From the NCBI RefSeq assembly GCF_003226895.2, contig NZ_PNJG02000001.1:868001-932000 (forward strand): a stretch of DNA of 64,000 nucleotides, given 5' to 3'. A program made the position numbers and the translations under genes. Numbering within the stretch: the stretch's first letter is position 1; every line of letters begins with the position of its first letter. Of the stretch, positions 44,379 through 55,905 are shown in pieces. The stretch comes from Kocuria tytonis (GTDB taxonomy: Bacteria; Actinomycetota; Actinomycetes; Actinomycetales; Micrococcaceae). The notes under the pieces are model-generated. The model did not search any database and had not been told where the DNA came from. It was given only the letters and a program-made list of their open reading frames with translations.

Positions 44379-44437
44379 GCCCAAGGCCCCGGCGCCGTGG
44401 CTCCGGGGCCCTGGGTTTGCGGTGCCGCCGCAAGGGT

Positions 44438-46576
44438 CTAGGACACGTGGTGCGCCATCTGCTGGCGCAGCTCACGCCGTACGCGCTGCGCCTCGGGCGA
44501 GGGCACCGGCACGGCCGCGAGCAGCCGCTTGGTGTACTCCTGCTCCGGGTGGCGCAGCACGGCCTCGCGCGCGCCCTGCTCCACGATGTGCCCGTGCTGC
44601 ATGACCACGATCCGGTTGGCCAGCCGGTCGATCACCGCGAGGTCGTGGGTTACGAACAGGCACGCGAAACCCATCTCCGCCTGCAGCTCCTCGAACAGAT
44701 CCAGCACCGTGGCCTGCACGGACACGTCCAGTGCGGAGGTCGGCTCGTCCGCCACGAGCAGCTTGGGCTTCAGGGACAGGGCGCGGGCGATGCCCACGCG
44801 CTGCTTCTGACCGCCCGAGAGCTCGTGGGGGTAGCGGTTGCGGTAGTTGCGCGGCAGGCGCACCTGGTCCAGCAGCTGCTCGATCCGGTTCTGCAGCTCC
44901 CCGCCCTTGGCCACGCCGGCCAGGAACATGGGTTCGCCGATGGACTCGCCGATGGGCAGCCGCGGGTTCAGGGACGAGGCCGGGTCCTGGAAGACCATGC
45001 CCACGTCCTTGCGGACCTTGTTCAGCGTGGACCGGGACGCCCCGGCCAGTTCCACGCCGTCCACCACGAGGGAGCCCGCCACCGTGGGCAGCAGTCCCAC
45101 GGCCGCACGGCCGATGGTGGTCTTGCCGGAACCGGACTCGCCCACCAGGCCCACGGTCTCCCCCGCGGCCACGGTGAGACTCACGTCCTCGACCGCGCGG
45201 AACGCGGGGTTGCGCCCCTGCTTGGGGTACTCGATGGCCACGTCCTTGAGCTGCAGCACCGGGGCCACCACACGCTGCGCGAGGGTGTCCATGGAGGCTT
45301 CCTCCGCGGTGCTGCGGTCCACGGCCATGGGCCTGGCCAGGGACTGCTCCAGGACCGCAATCATGTCAACGGACTCGTCGTCCTCGTTGCCCTCGCCCAG
45401 GTGGGGGACGGCCTGCAGCAGCGTCCTGGTGTAGGGATGCTGCGGCGCGGTGAAGATCTGCTCCGCGGTCCCCTGCTCCACGATCACGCCCTTCTGCATG
45501 ACCGCGATCTTGTCCGCGAGGTCCGCCACCACACCCATGTCGTGGGTGATGAGGATGACCGCGGAGTCCAGCTGGTCCTTCAGGTTGCGGATCAGGTCCA
45601 GGATCTCGGCCTGCACGGTCACGTCCAGCGCCGTGGTGGGCTCGTCCGCGATCAGCAGCTTGGGGTCGCAGGACAGGGACTGCGCGATCATCGCGCGCTG
45701 CCGCTGACCGCCCGAGAGCTGGTGGGGATAGGAGCGGAACGCTTTCTCCGGGTCCGGCAGCTCCACCATGGTGAGCATCTGCTTGGCGCGCTCCGCGGCC
45801 TCGGCCGGTGAGACGTCCCGGTGCAGCCGGATGGTCTCCACGATCTGCTGGCCCACCGTGTACACGGGGTTCAGGGCCGTCATGGGCTCCTGGAAGATCA
45901 CGGCGATCTCCTCGCCGCGCACCCGGCGCAGGGCGTTGCCCCGCAGGCCCACCAGCTCCTCACCGCCCAGCATGGCGGACCCCCGCACGCGGGCGTTCGA
46001 GGGCAGCAGCCCCAGCATGGACATCGAGCTCGCGGACTTGCCGGAGCCGGACTCGCCCACGATCGCGAGCACCTCGCCCGCGGCGACGTCGTAGTTCAGG
46101 TCGATCGCGGCGGGAACCCACTCGCGGTCCACGCCGAAGTCCACGGACAGTCCGCGCACACGCAGCACGGACTCCCCGCGGGCCGCGGTCCTGCGGGTCC
46201 TGCCCCGGCCCGCCGCGGGCTCGGGTCGCTGGGCCCTGCGGCCGCGCCGCTTCTCGGCACCCGCGGCGGTGGTTCCGGCGGCCGCGCTCGCGGCCGTGGC
46301 CCCGGCACCGGTGGCACCCGGGGAGCCCGTGGCGGCGGCCGGACCCTCGGGCGCCGCCACACGGCCGTCACCGGCCCGGGCGCCGTTCCACGGCGCGTTG
46401 TGCTCGGCGGCCGTGGGCTCCGCGGCGGGCTCGCCGCCCGTCGCGCCGGTGCGGGTGGACGACGCCGCCGCGTCCGGGGCCGCGGGACCGTTGCCGGTGG
46501 CGTGCGGATCGCCCGTGGAGTGGTGCGGCTCGGGGGTGCCCTCGGGGAATCCGTGGGGCTGGTGCGAGGTGCTCAT
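44438..46576 (-). CDS. Fused oligopeptide/dipeptide ABC transporter ATPase (OppD-OppF)
   Basis: A 712-aa protein with two complete ABC ATPase domains after a ~140-residue low-complexity, Ala/Gly/Pro/His-rich leader. Domain 1 has GESGSGKSA, LSGGQRQRAMIA and LLIADEPTTALD. Domain 2 has GESGSGKTT, LSGGQKQRVGIARA and LLVADEPTSALD. Each domain carries the oligopeptide-type C-terminal extension. It powers the OppBC permease encoded at 47292-49930. ATG at 46576 (MSTSHQPHG) starts the leader; a longer reading is possible. It is separated from oppC by a gene on the other strand, so it must have its own promoter. Confidence 0.92.
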   Translation of the reverse strand: MSTSHQPHGFPEGTPEPHHSTGDPHATGNGPAAPDAAASSTRTGATGGEPAAEPTAAEHNAPWNGARAGDGRVAAPEGPAAATGSPGATGAGATAASAAAGTTAAGAEKRRGRRAQRPEPAAGRGRTRRTAARGESVLRVRGLSVDFGVDREWVPAAIDLNYDVAAGEVLAIVGESGSGKSASSMSMLGLLPSNARVRGSAMLGGEELVGLRGNALRRVRGEEIAVIFQEPMTALNPVYTVGQQIVETIRLHRDVSPAEAAERAKQMLTMVELPDPEKAFRSYPHQLSGGQRQRAMIAQSLSCDPKLLIADEPTTALDVTVQAEILDLIRNLKDQLDSAVILITHDMGVVADLADKIAVMQKGVIVEQGTAEQIFTAPQHPYTRTLLQAVPHLGEGNEDDESVDMIAVLEQSLARPMAVDRSTAEEASMDTLAQRVVAPVLQLKDVAIEYPKQGRNPAFRAVEDVSLTVAAGETVGLVGESGSGKTTIGRAAVGLLPTVAGSLVVDGVELAGASRSTLNKVRKDVGMVFQDPASSLNPRLPIGESIGEPMFLAGVAKGGELQNRIEQLLDQVRLPRNYRNRYPHELSGGQKQRVGIARALSLKPKLLVADEPTSALDVSVQATVLDLFEELQAEMGFACLFVTHDLAVIDRLANRIVVMQHGHIVEQGAREAVLRHPEQEYTKRLLAAVPVPSPEAQRVRRELRQQMAHHVS

Positions 46577-46647
46577 CGTGTGTGCTCCGTCGTGTTGAGA
46601 ACTCGGTGCGCGGCCGTGGCGCGCGCACATTGCCTAGCATGGGGGTC

Positions 46648-47280
46648 ATGCCGAAGACCCATGAACCCGCCCCGGGGCGCGAGACCTACCGAGCGGCGTC
46701 GGCGCCGTGGCTGACGGGCTTCCTGGCGGCCCTGGGCCTCTTGGTGCTGCTGAGCGGGTGGGGTCACACCGTCCCGCACCACGTGGCCGCGGTGTGCGGC
46801 GGACTGGCCCTGGCGGGACTGGGGTACGCGCTGTACTGGCGTCCGCGCCTGGAGGTCCGCACGGAGGGTGTGCGCCTGGTGAATCCGGCACGCACCGTGA
46901 GCATCCCGTGGGGCCGGATCGTGGACGTGCGCACCCGGTTCGCGGTGACGATCGCCACCGAGGAGCATGCCCACTCCAGCTTTGCGCTGCCGGCGTCCGG
47001 TGCCGGTTCCGCCCTGCGCGCCGGGGCGGACGCCGTGAACCGCAACCACCCCATCGCACGCCCGGACGGGTCGGTGCGCGTGGGTGATCTCACCTCCACG
47101 GCGTCCGGCGCGGCCGCTCACCGCGTGCGCACCCTGTGGCAGCGCAAGATCGACACCGGCGAACTGGACGTCTTCGCCACGGACAAGGACCCCGGGCCCG
47201 TTCGTTCCCACGTCGTGGCCGGACCGCTCGCGGCGGTCGTCGTGCTGGGCGCCGCAAGCGTCCTGCTGTACACGGTGTGA
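46648..47280 (+). CDS. PH-domain membrane protein (low-molecular-weight protein antigen 6-like)
   Basis: A 210-aa protein. Two N-terminal helices (about 17-37, 40-60) precede a bacterial PH-like domain (about 62-120: LEVRTEGVRLVNPARTVSIP, then VDVRTRFAVTI). A linker and a last helix at 190-208 follow. The role is unknown. ATG at 46648 is chosen because TAGCAT ends 7 nt before it; ATG 46639 overlaps that box. The gene lies on the opposite strand between oppC and oppDF. Confidence 0.75.
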   Translation: MPKTHEPAPGRETYRAASAPWLTGFLAALGLLVLLSGWGHTVPHHVAAVCGGLALAGLGYALYWRPRLEVRTEGVRLVNPARTVSIPWGRIVDVRTRFAVTIATEEHAHSSFALPASGAGSALRAGADAVNRNHPIARPDGSVRVGDLTSTASGAAAHRVRTLWQRKIDTGELDVFATDKDPGPVRSHVVAGPLAAVVVLGAASVLLYTV

Positions 47281-47291
47281 AACCGGCGTGG

Positions 47292-48398
47292 TCATCGGCC
47301 CGCCTGCTCCGTGGCGCCGCGTGAGGCGGCCTCGGTGCCGGAGGTGGGCGCGTGCATCTCGTCCGTGCCCTCGCCGATCTCGCGGGCGCGCTTGGGGTTG
47401 AACTTGCGCTGGCGCGGATCGAAGGCGTCCCGCAGGCCGTCGCCAATGAAGTTGATGGTCAGCGCAATGGCCACGATGAACACACCGGGCCACCAGAACA
47501 GCCACGGCCGGGTGGCGAACGCCGTCTGGTTCTCGCTGATCAACCGGCCCAGGGACCAGTCCGGGGCCTGGATGCCCAGACCCAGGTAGGACAGCGCGGT
47601 CTCCAGCAGGATCGCGGAGGACATCAGCAGCGTGATGTTCACCGTGATCACGCCCACCGTGTTGGGCAGGATGTGCTTGAAGATGATGCGCCCGCTGGAG
47701 GCACCCGCCAGGCGGGCGGCGTCCACGAACTCGCGTTCGCGCATCGTGAGGAACTCGCCGCGCACCAGTCGCGCCAGGCCCGGCCACGAGGCCAGCCCGA
47801 TGAGCAGACCGAGGGCGATCACCGTGGCGAACGTGGGCAGTCCGTGCGAACGCACCCAGGAGATGGCCAGCCGGCCGAGCAGCGCGGCGAGGATCACCAG
47901 CGGGATGATGATGATCACGTCCGTCAGGCGCATCAGCACGGCCTCGGTCCAGCCGCGGAAGAAGCCGGAGAGACCGCCGATCACGGTGCCCACGATGCCG
48001 GCCACGAGACCCACCACGACCATCACGATCAGGGAGTACTGCGTGCCCTGCATGGCCATGGCGAAGAGGTCGCGACCCAGGTTGTCCTGTCCGAACGGGT
48101 GCTCCCCCAGTGAGGGCGGGAGCAGGGACAGGGTGGGGCGGCCGCCGTCGAGCACGGTGCCGGTGGCGTCCGGACCCCACTTCCACCAGCCGGGAATGGG
48201 CCCGATGCCCAGTGAGGTCACGGAGAGCACCACGATGAACAGCAGCACCGCGAGGGAGACCACGGCGCCGGTGTTGCCGAAGAACCGCTGCCGGACCAGC
48301 TGGCCCTGGCTCTTGCCGCGCACGTCATGGGGCTTTTGCCCCGCTTCGGGGTGCTGTTCCACGGTCTCGGGGACGTCGATGGGTTGTGGCTGGCTCAT
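47292..48398 (-). CDS. Oligopeptide/dipeptide ABC transporter permease OppC
   Basis: A 368-aa protein with an N-terminal OppC_N segment (VRQRFFGNTGAVVSLAVLLF), a periplasmic loop with HPFGQDNLGRDLFAMAMQGTQ, then a BPD_transp_1 core with about five helices. The EAA loop coupling to the ATPase is EFVDAARLAGASSGRIIFKH. The C-terminal ~50 residues are charged. ATG overlaps the oppB stop by 4 bp. It works with OppB, OppA and OppDF to import peptides. Confidence 0.93.
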   Translation of the reverse strand: MSQPQPIDVPETVEQHPEAGQKPHDVRGKSQGQLVRQRFFGNTGAVVSLAVLLFIVVLSVTSLGIGPIPGWWKWGPDATGTVLDGGRPTLSLLPPSLGEHPFGQDNLGRDLFAMAMQGTQYSLIVMVVVGLVAGIVGTVIGGLSGFFRGWTEAVLMRLTDVIIIIPLVILAALLGRLAISWVRSHGLPTFATVIALGLLIGLASWPGLARLVRGEFLTMREREFVDAARLAGASSGRIIFKHILPNTVGVITVNITLLMSSAILLETALSYLGLGIQAPDWSLGRLISENQTAFATRPWLFWWPGVFIVAIALTINFIGDGLRDAFDPRQRKFNPKRAREIGEGTDEMHAPTSGTEAASRGATEQAGR

Positions 48399-49930
48399 GC
48401 TTTCACCCTCACTCGGGGGTCGAGTACGGAGTACACCAGGTCTGCGACGAGGTTGAAGACCATGGCGACGATGCCGGTGACCAGGAAGACGCCCATCACC
48501 GGGTTGGGGTCCACATTGCGCACCGCTTGGACGAACAGCTGCCCCATGCCGGTGAACGCGAACACGGACTCGGTGATGATGGCGCCGCCGATCAGACCGC
48601 CGATGTCGAAGGCCACCAGCGTGGCCAGTGGGATCAGCGCGTTGCGGAAGGCGTGGCGCATGACCACGGTCCGCTCGGAGAGGCCCTTGGCCCGCGCGGT
48701 GCGGACGTAGTCCTGGCCCATGATCTCCAGCATCGACGCGCGGGAGTAGCGGGAGTAGGAGGCCAGTGCCAGCAGCGTCAGACAGATGGTGGGCAGCAGC
48801 AGGTGGGTGAAGCGGTCCAGGCCAGTGGTCCAGAAGTCACCCGTGAAACCGGGGGTCGCGGAGTTGGCCGTGGCGATCGGACGGCCGCGGATGTGGCTCG
48901 AGTCCACGTAGTCCGGCCAGGACTGCATGAAGCGGTCCAGGATGATCAGCAGCGCGACGAAGAACCCGGTGACACCGGCCACGCGGGCGCCCTGGCCGCG
49001 GTCGTAGCCGCCGGCGAAGTAGCCGATGGCGGCACCCGCCGCGGTCAGCACGACGACCAGTGCCAGGACGGTCAGCAGTCCGGCGCCCTTGAACGCGTAC
49101 TGCACCGGGAAGTACAGCGCGAGGCCCAGCACCACCGTGCCCAGCGCGGCGTACAGCGCGCGCCTGTTGCGCAGCCCGGCCATCAGCACGGTGGCGATCA
49201 CCGCCACCAGGATGCCCGTGAGCGCGATCAGCGGGATGCCCAGGAACGGGTGGTTCAGCCAGTCCGTGGCCAGCACGAAGTAGATGACGCCGAAGGTCAC
49301 CACGAAACCGGCGCCGGCCAGGAGCAGCCGGGTGCGCATCCGCCCGAAGGAGACGAGGAACCAGATCAGCGCGACCACCAGGGATATCACCACGATGGAC
49401 ACCATGGAGAGCACCGGTTTCTGCAGGAAGTCGTTGAACTGGATGGCCACGACCTCCTTGAGCAGCACCGCGAGCCAGAAGCTCGGCAGCGAGAAGCACA
49501 GGAACGTGAGGAACGTGATGCCGTAGTCCAGTCCGGAGTACTGGCGCAGGGCGGAGACGATGCCCAGGGTGATGCCCACGACGATCGCGAGGATGGTGCC
49601 CACCGTGACCAGCATGATGGTCTGGGTCATGGCGAAGGCCAGCAGCTCGGTCACTTCCTGGCCGTCGCGGCTGACGCCCAGGGAACAGGTGTCGGCGAAG
49701 GGCACGAGGCACCCTGCGGCGCCGCCGAGCCACGTGAAGTAGCGCAGGATGGGCGGGGTGTCCAGGTTGAGGGCCTCCACGCGCGCCGGGATCAGCTGCT
49801 GCGCATTGGGATTGCCGTAGAGGTCCCACAGGGGATCTCCGGACGCCGCCGTCATGAGGTACACGATGAACGATGCGCCCAGCAGGATGAGCACGGCCGT
49901 GATGAGCCGTCTGAGAATGTATGAAGTCAT
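48395..49930 (-). CDS. Oligopeptide/dipeptide ABC transporter permease OppB
   Basis: A 511-aa protein, longer than typical OppB (~310-330). The ends match the family (MTSYILRRLITAVLILLGAS; EAA loop DYVRTARAKGLSERTVVMRH). A ~150-residue insertion with four or five extra hydrophobic segments lies between the usual helices (about 205-345). Similar extended OppB proteins occur in actinobacteria as far as I recall. It forms the pore with OppC. Confidence 0.92.
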   Translation of the reverse strand: MTSYILRRLITAVLILLGASFIVYLMTAASGDPLWDLYGNPNAQQLIPARVEALNLDTPPILRYFTWLGGAAGCLVPFADTCSLGVSRDGQEVTELLAFAMTQTIMLVTVGTILAIVVGITLGIVSALRQYSGLDYGITFLTFLCFSLPSFWLAVLLKEVVAIQFNDFLQKPVLSMVSIVVISLVVALIWFLVSFGRMRTRLLLAGAGFVVTFGVIYFVLATDWLNHPFLGIPLIALTGILVAVIATVLMAGLRNRRALYAALGTVVLGLALYFPVQYAFKGAGLLTVLALVVVLTAAGAAIGYFAGGYDRGQGARVAGVTGFFVALLIILDRFMQSWPDYVDSSHIRGRPIATANSATPGFTGDFWTTGLDRFTHLLLPTICLTLLALASYSRYSRASMLEIMGQDYVRTARAKGLSERTVVMRHAFRNALIPLATLVAFDIGGLIGGAIITESVFAFTGMGQLFVQAVRNVDPNPVMGVFLVTGIVAMVFNLVADLVYSVLDPRVRVKA

Positions 49931-50038
49931 GTTGCTGCCTCGAAGAGAGTGGTGGTCACGACGCTGCGCGGGCGCGAGAATCCCGCGCCCGCGCAGCGGT
50001 CATGAGGGGAGGGCCTCAGTCGACGGGGGTCGACAGTC

Positions 50039-51826
50039 CTACTTGCGGCTCCACTCGGAGACGTTCCAGAACACACCGGTCTGGTTCGGCTGGTACTTGT
50101 CCACACCGGCGATCTTGTCGGACGTGGCCACGTAGCCCACGGACTGGAACAGCGGCAGACCGTACGCGTCCTCGAAGGTGTGCTTGTCGATGTCCGTGAT
50201 CTGGTCCACGCGAGCCTTCTCGTCGAGGTTCGTGCGCGCCTCGTCCACGAGCTTGTCCACGTTCTTGTTGGAGTACTTGTTGTAGTTGCCGCCGCCGCCG
50301 GTCTTGAAGATCTGGGAGAGCATCTCGGTGCCCACACCCGGAGACACCCACCCGAACAGGGAGGCGTCGTAGTCACCGTCGGGGAGCTTCTCGGACCAGT
50401 TGGGGTCACCGAGGTCCTCGACCTTGAAACCGGCCTTCTCCGCGGACTCCTTGATCAGCTGGAAGGTGTCCACGCGCTGCGGGTTGCCGTTGTTGAACAG
50501 GATGCGCACGGTGGGCGCCTTGCCACCGAGCAGCTTCTTGGCGCCCTCGATGTCCACGTCACCGTACTTCTCCTTGGCGCCGTTCTTCTCCTCCGCCTTC
50601 TGGTAGGGCTCGCCCTGGCTGGAGACGTACATCTGGGAGTTCAGCACGGAGGCGTCGTCCTTGACCGGCTTGATCAGCTGGTCCACGATCTGCTGGCGTG
50701 GAACGGTCTTCAGGAAGGCCTCGCGGACCTTCTCGTCCTTGAACACGTCCGAGCCGAAATTCAGGTCCAGGTGGTCGTACGCGAGCTGGTCGCCCTTCTG
50801 CACGTTCACGTTCTCGATCTGCTGGACCTGGTCCAGGGTGTCCTTGTTCACGTTGCCCGGCTGCATGATGTCGACCTCGCCGTTGCGCAGGGCCTGGATC
50901 TGGGCGGTGGCGTCACCGATGGTCCGCAGGGTGATCTCGTCCAGCTTGCCCGGCGCGTCACCCTTGTAGTTCTCGTTCTTCTTGAGGGTGATGGAGTTGT
51001 TCTCCACCACGTTCTCGATCTTGTACGGGCCGCTGGACACGAGGACGTCCTTCTCCTCGGGGGTGGAGGTGAAGTTGAAGGAGGTGTCCCAGGCCTTGCC
51101 GATCTTCTCCAGCTCGGGCTGCTTCTGGGGACTCTCGGGGTCACCCTTCTTCTGCTCCTCGAGCACCTTGAGCAGCTGGTCCTCGGACATGCCGGCCTTC
51201 TTGGCCACGACGTGCGCGGGCATCAGCGAGTTGGAGTCGAAGGCGATCTCCCAGTCCGCGTTCGGCTTGCCCCACGTGAGGGTCATCTTCTTGCCGTCCT
51301 CGGAGAACTTGGGCATGTCCGTGGTGTGCAGGATGTCCGTGGAGCCGGCGATCGTGAAGTAGTTCTTGCCCGCCTTGCCCTCTTCGTCGGCGTCGTTGGC
51401 GTAGCCCGAGAGCACGGACCACCACAGCAGCATGTCTGCCTTGTCGATCTTGTTGCCGTCCGACCACTGCGGGTCCTTCAGCTCGTACTCCACCGTGAGG
51501 GGGTCGTCCGAGGTCTTCTTGTACGTGCCGAAGCCCTCGTTGGCGCTGAGCTTCTGCTCGGTGTCCACGTTGACGAAGCTCTCGCGGGTCATCGCGGCCA
51601 CGTGGCCGTTGATGTCCAGGTTGGTCTTCGTGTATCCGGGGTTCGCGCCGGAGAACTTGTTGGTCTCGGCCACGGTGACCACACCGCCGTCCTTGGCCGC
51701 GCCGCTGTCACCGCCGTCCTTCTTGTCGTCCCCGCCGCCGCCCACGCTGGCGCAACCGGTGAGTGTCAGTGCAGCAATGGCCGCGAGAGACACGGCCGCC
51801 TTACCCTTGAAGGTGTACTTTCCCAT
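50039..51826 (-). CDS. Oligopeptide/dipeptide ABC transporter substrate-binding lipoprotein
   Basis: A 595-aa SBP family 5 protein. The lipoprotein signal has lipobox TLTGC (Cys25), then a Gly/Asp/Lys linker. The body has family motifs such as LTVEYELKDPQWSDGNKID and YDASLFGWVSPG. It captures peptides outside the membrane and hands them to OppBC. ATG at 51826 has a strong AGGAGGAAACG site. It is the first gene of the transporter set, 108 bp before oppB. Confidence 0.93.
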   Translation of the reverse strand: MGKYTFKGKAAVSLAAIAALTLTGCASVGGGGDDKKDGGDSGAAKDGGVVTVAETNKFSGANPGYTKTNLDINGHVAAMTRESFVNVDTEQKLSANEGFGTYKKTSDDPLTVEYELKDPQWSDGNKIDKADMLLWWSVLSGYANDADEEGKAGKNYFTIAGSTDILHTTDMPKFSEDGKKMTLTWGKPNADWEIAFDSNSLMPAHVVAKKAGMSEDQLLKVLEEQKKGDPESPQKQPELEKIGKAWDTSFNFTSTPEEKDVLVSSGPYKIENVVENNSITLKKNENYKGDAPGKLDEITLRTIGDATAQIQALRNGEVDIMQPGNVNKDTLDQVQQIENVNVQKGDQLAYDHLDLNFGSDVFKDEKVREAFLKTVPRQQIVDQLIKPVKDDASVLNSQMYVSSQGEPYQKAEEKNGAKEKYGDVDIEGAKKLLGGKAPTVRILFNNGNPQRVDTFQLIKESAEKAGFKVEDLGDPNWSEKLPDGDYDASLFGWVSPGVGTEMLSQIFKTGGGGNYNKYSNKNVDKLVDEARTNLDEKARVDQITDIDKHTFEDAYGLPLFQSVGYVATSDKIAGVDKYQPNQTGVFWNVSEWSRK

Positions 51827-52097
51827 GACGTTTCCTCCTGATGTGGTGCCCATGGAATGTGCGTTGCACCCCCGGTGGTTGTTACCCCGAGCCGTGGCTG
51901 GCGTCACCGTTGATTGTGGTGCGTTTCACAATGAATGACAGGTTACCCGGCGTTCACCGATTCCGGGCGAGATCTCAGCGTGTCGCGAGCGTGCCGACGT
52001 TTTTGGCGTGTCGCACCCTCTCACCCACCCGCCCCCACGGCCCGGTTCCTGCCCTACCCTGGAGGCATCCGCTCCACGACTTCCCGGGAGGCCCCCA

Positions 52098-52697
52098 GTG
52101 AGCAGCACCCCGCACAACCGCCCCGCCGACGACGCCGCTGCCGCACCCTCCGGCACGGGTCCCGTTCCCGGAACGCAGCCGCGGCAGACCAGCGGGCAGG
52201 TCCCCGTGGACCGCACCGACGCGGACCTCGACCGGCGAGGGACCGAGGGGAGCGGTGCGCCCCGGAGCGCGGGCGTCGACGCCATGGGAGCTCCGCCCAC
52301 GGAAACCGGGCGGGCGGCGTCGTCCACCGGAGACACCTCGCCGGGTGCCGGGACGGACACGGGCGAGTTCGTGGGCAGCTACGAGCCCGTGGTGGACCCC
52401 GCCCTGGACGCCCCCGTCAAGCGCGGCGTCTCCGGCACCGTGTGGGCGGCGCTGATCGCGGGAGTGATCGTGCTGATCCTGCTGCTGGTGTTCATCATCC
52501 AGAACAACGTGGGAACGCGCTTCGAGTACATGGCGTGGACGTTCAGCCTGCCGCTGGGTGTGGCCATGCTGCTCTCGGCGATCGCCGGCGCGCTGATCAT
52601 GGCGCTCGTGGGCTCCGTGCGGATGTTCACCCTGGGACGCCGGGTGCGCAAGCTCGAACGCGAGCGCGAGCGGATCAAGCACACCCTCGAGGGCTGA
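52098..52697 (+). CDS. LapA-domain (DUF1049) membrane protein
   Basis: A 199-aa protein. A disordered ~110-residue N-terminus precedes two membrane helices (about 113-133 and 148-170) separated by the LapA-type FIIQNNVGTRFEYMAWTFS. A basic coiled-coil end follows (RRVRKLERERERIKHTLEG). LapA-type proteins are linked to envelope assembly in Gram-negatives; the role in actinobacteria is unknown. The GTG start has GGGAGG six bases upstream and TACCCT further up. It is divergent from oppA. Confidence 0.78.
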   Translation: MSSTPHNRPADDAAAAPSGTGPVPGTQPRQTSGQVPVDRTDADLDRRGTEGSGAPRSAGVDAMGAPPTETGRAASSTGDTSPGAGTDTGEFVGSYEPVVDPALDAPVKRGVSGTVWAALIAGVIVLILLLVFIIQNNVGTRFEYMAWTFSLPLGVAMLLSAIAGALIMALVGSVRMFTLGRRVRKLERERERIKHTLEG

Positions 52698-52713
52698 GCC
52701 GCCCGCCACTGCC

Positions 52714-52751
52714 GCGCGCGGTGACCGGTTCACAGGACCGGCGCCGCGCGC
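52714..52751. terminator. Possible terminator after the LapA-like gene
   Basis: An 8-bp GC stem (52714-52721 with 52744-52751) around a 22-nt partly pairing loop, 17 bp past the stop. The rest of the 216-bp gap to icd holds the icd promoter region (TACTCT at 52865-52870). Confidence 0.35.
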
Positions 52752-52913
52752 CGTCGTGCCCGGGGCTTCAAGGGCCCGGGGCGCCCCGTGACCGGATGCG
52801 GAGAGGGAGGTCACAACCGCGCTGCGACCCCGCCGCGGCAGGGCGGAACGCAGAACGGTGCGGGTACTCTGGAGGGCAGCCCCAGTGACCGTCGATGCAA
52901 GGAGTCATTGTCC

Positions 52914-55127
<2,214 letters not shown>

Positions 55128-55144
55128 TCCGCTCCGCACAGCAC

Positions 55145-55183
55145 GACGCCGCCGCGTCCCCTCCCCGGGGGCGCGGCGGCGTC
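55145..55183. terminator. Terminator after icd
   Basis: A 12-bp stem (55145-55156 with 55172-55183) around a 15-nt loop, followed by GTTTCT on the plus strand. It is placed between convergent icd and tpx. Confidence 0.6.
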
Positions 55184-55269
55184 GTTTCTCGGCCGGTGTG
55201 GGAGCCGCGGGCCAGGAATGGGCGACGGCAGCGGCGTCGCATCTCCTGACGCAGCCCGCAGGGAGGGGG

Positions 55270-55767
55270 TCAGGACAGGGCGGCCACGGCGGCGTCGTAG
55301 TCCGGCTCCTCGGTGATCTCCGGGACGAGCTGGGTGTGGACCACCTGACCGTTCTCGTCCACGACCACCACGGCACGGGCGAGCAGGCCCTCGAGGGGGC
55401 CGTCGGTCATGGTCACGCCGTAGTCATCGCCGAACGAGGAGCGGAACGCGGACGCGTTGACCACGTTGTCGATGCCCTCCGCGCTGCAGAAGCGGGCCTG
55501 CGCGAACGGCAGGTCCTTGGACACGCACAGCACGGCGGTGTCCTGCAGCTCGGTGGCGCGCTGGTTGAACTCGCGCACGGACTGGGCGCACACGCCCGTG
55601 TCCAGGGACGGGAAGATGTTGAGCACCATGCGCTTGCCGGTGAACTCGTCGGACGCCACGGGACTGAGGTCCGCGCCCACCAGCTCGAAGGGGCGGACGG
55701 TGGCGCCCCGGGCGGGCAGCTCGCCCACGGTGTGCACGGGATTTCCTTGGAATGCGGTATCAGCCAT
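55270..55767 (-). CDS. tpx: Thiol peroxidase (Tpx-type peroxiredoxin)
   Basis: A 165-aa atypical 2-Cys peroxiredoxin. The peroxidatic Cys60 is in FPSLDTGVC and the resolving Cys94 in QARFC, at the same spacing as in E. coli Tpx. It reduces H2O2 and alkyl peroxides with thioredoxin in the cytosol. ATG at 55767 gives the family N-terminus ([11 protein letters not shown]). It is divergent from mdh. Confidence 0.95.
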   Translation of the reverse strand: MADTAFQGNPVHTVGELPARGATVRPFELVGADLSPVASDEFTGKRMVLNIFPSLDTGVCAQSVREFNQRATELQDTAVLCVSKDLPFAQARFCSAEGIDNVVNASAFRSSFGDDYGVTMTDGPLEGLLARAVVVVDENGQVVHTQLVPEITEEPDYDAAVAALS

Positions 55768-55905
55768 GCCCTCATTGTGACGGGGCGCGACCACACGCCG
55801 CCAGGGGCTTGCGCCGTGCGCTGAACGGGTGCCGCTGATACTGTCGATCCCACCGAAATCTTGTGACGCACCACACACGTGTCACGCATCCCAGGAGGAA
55901 CCACC

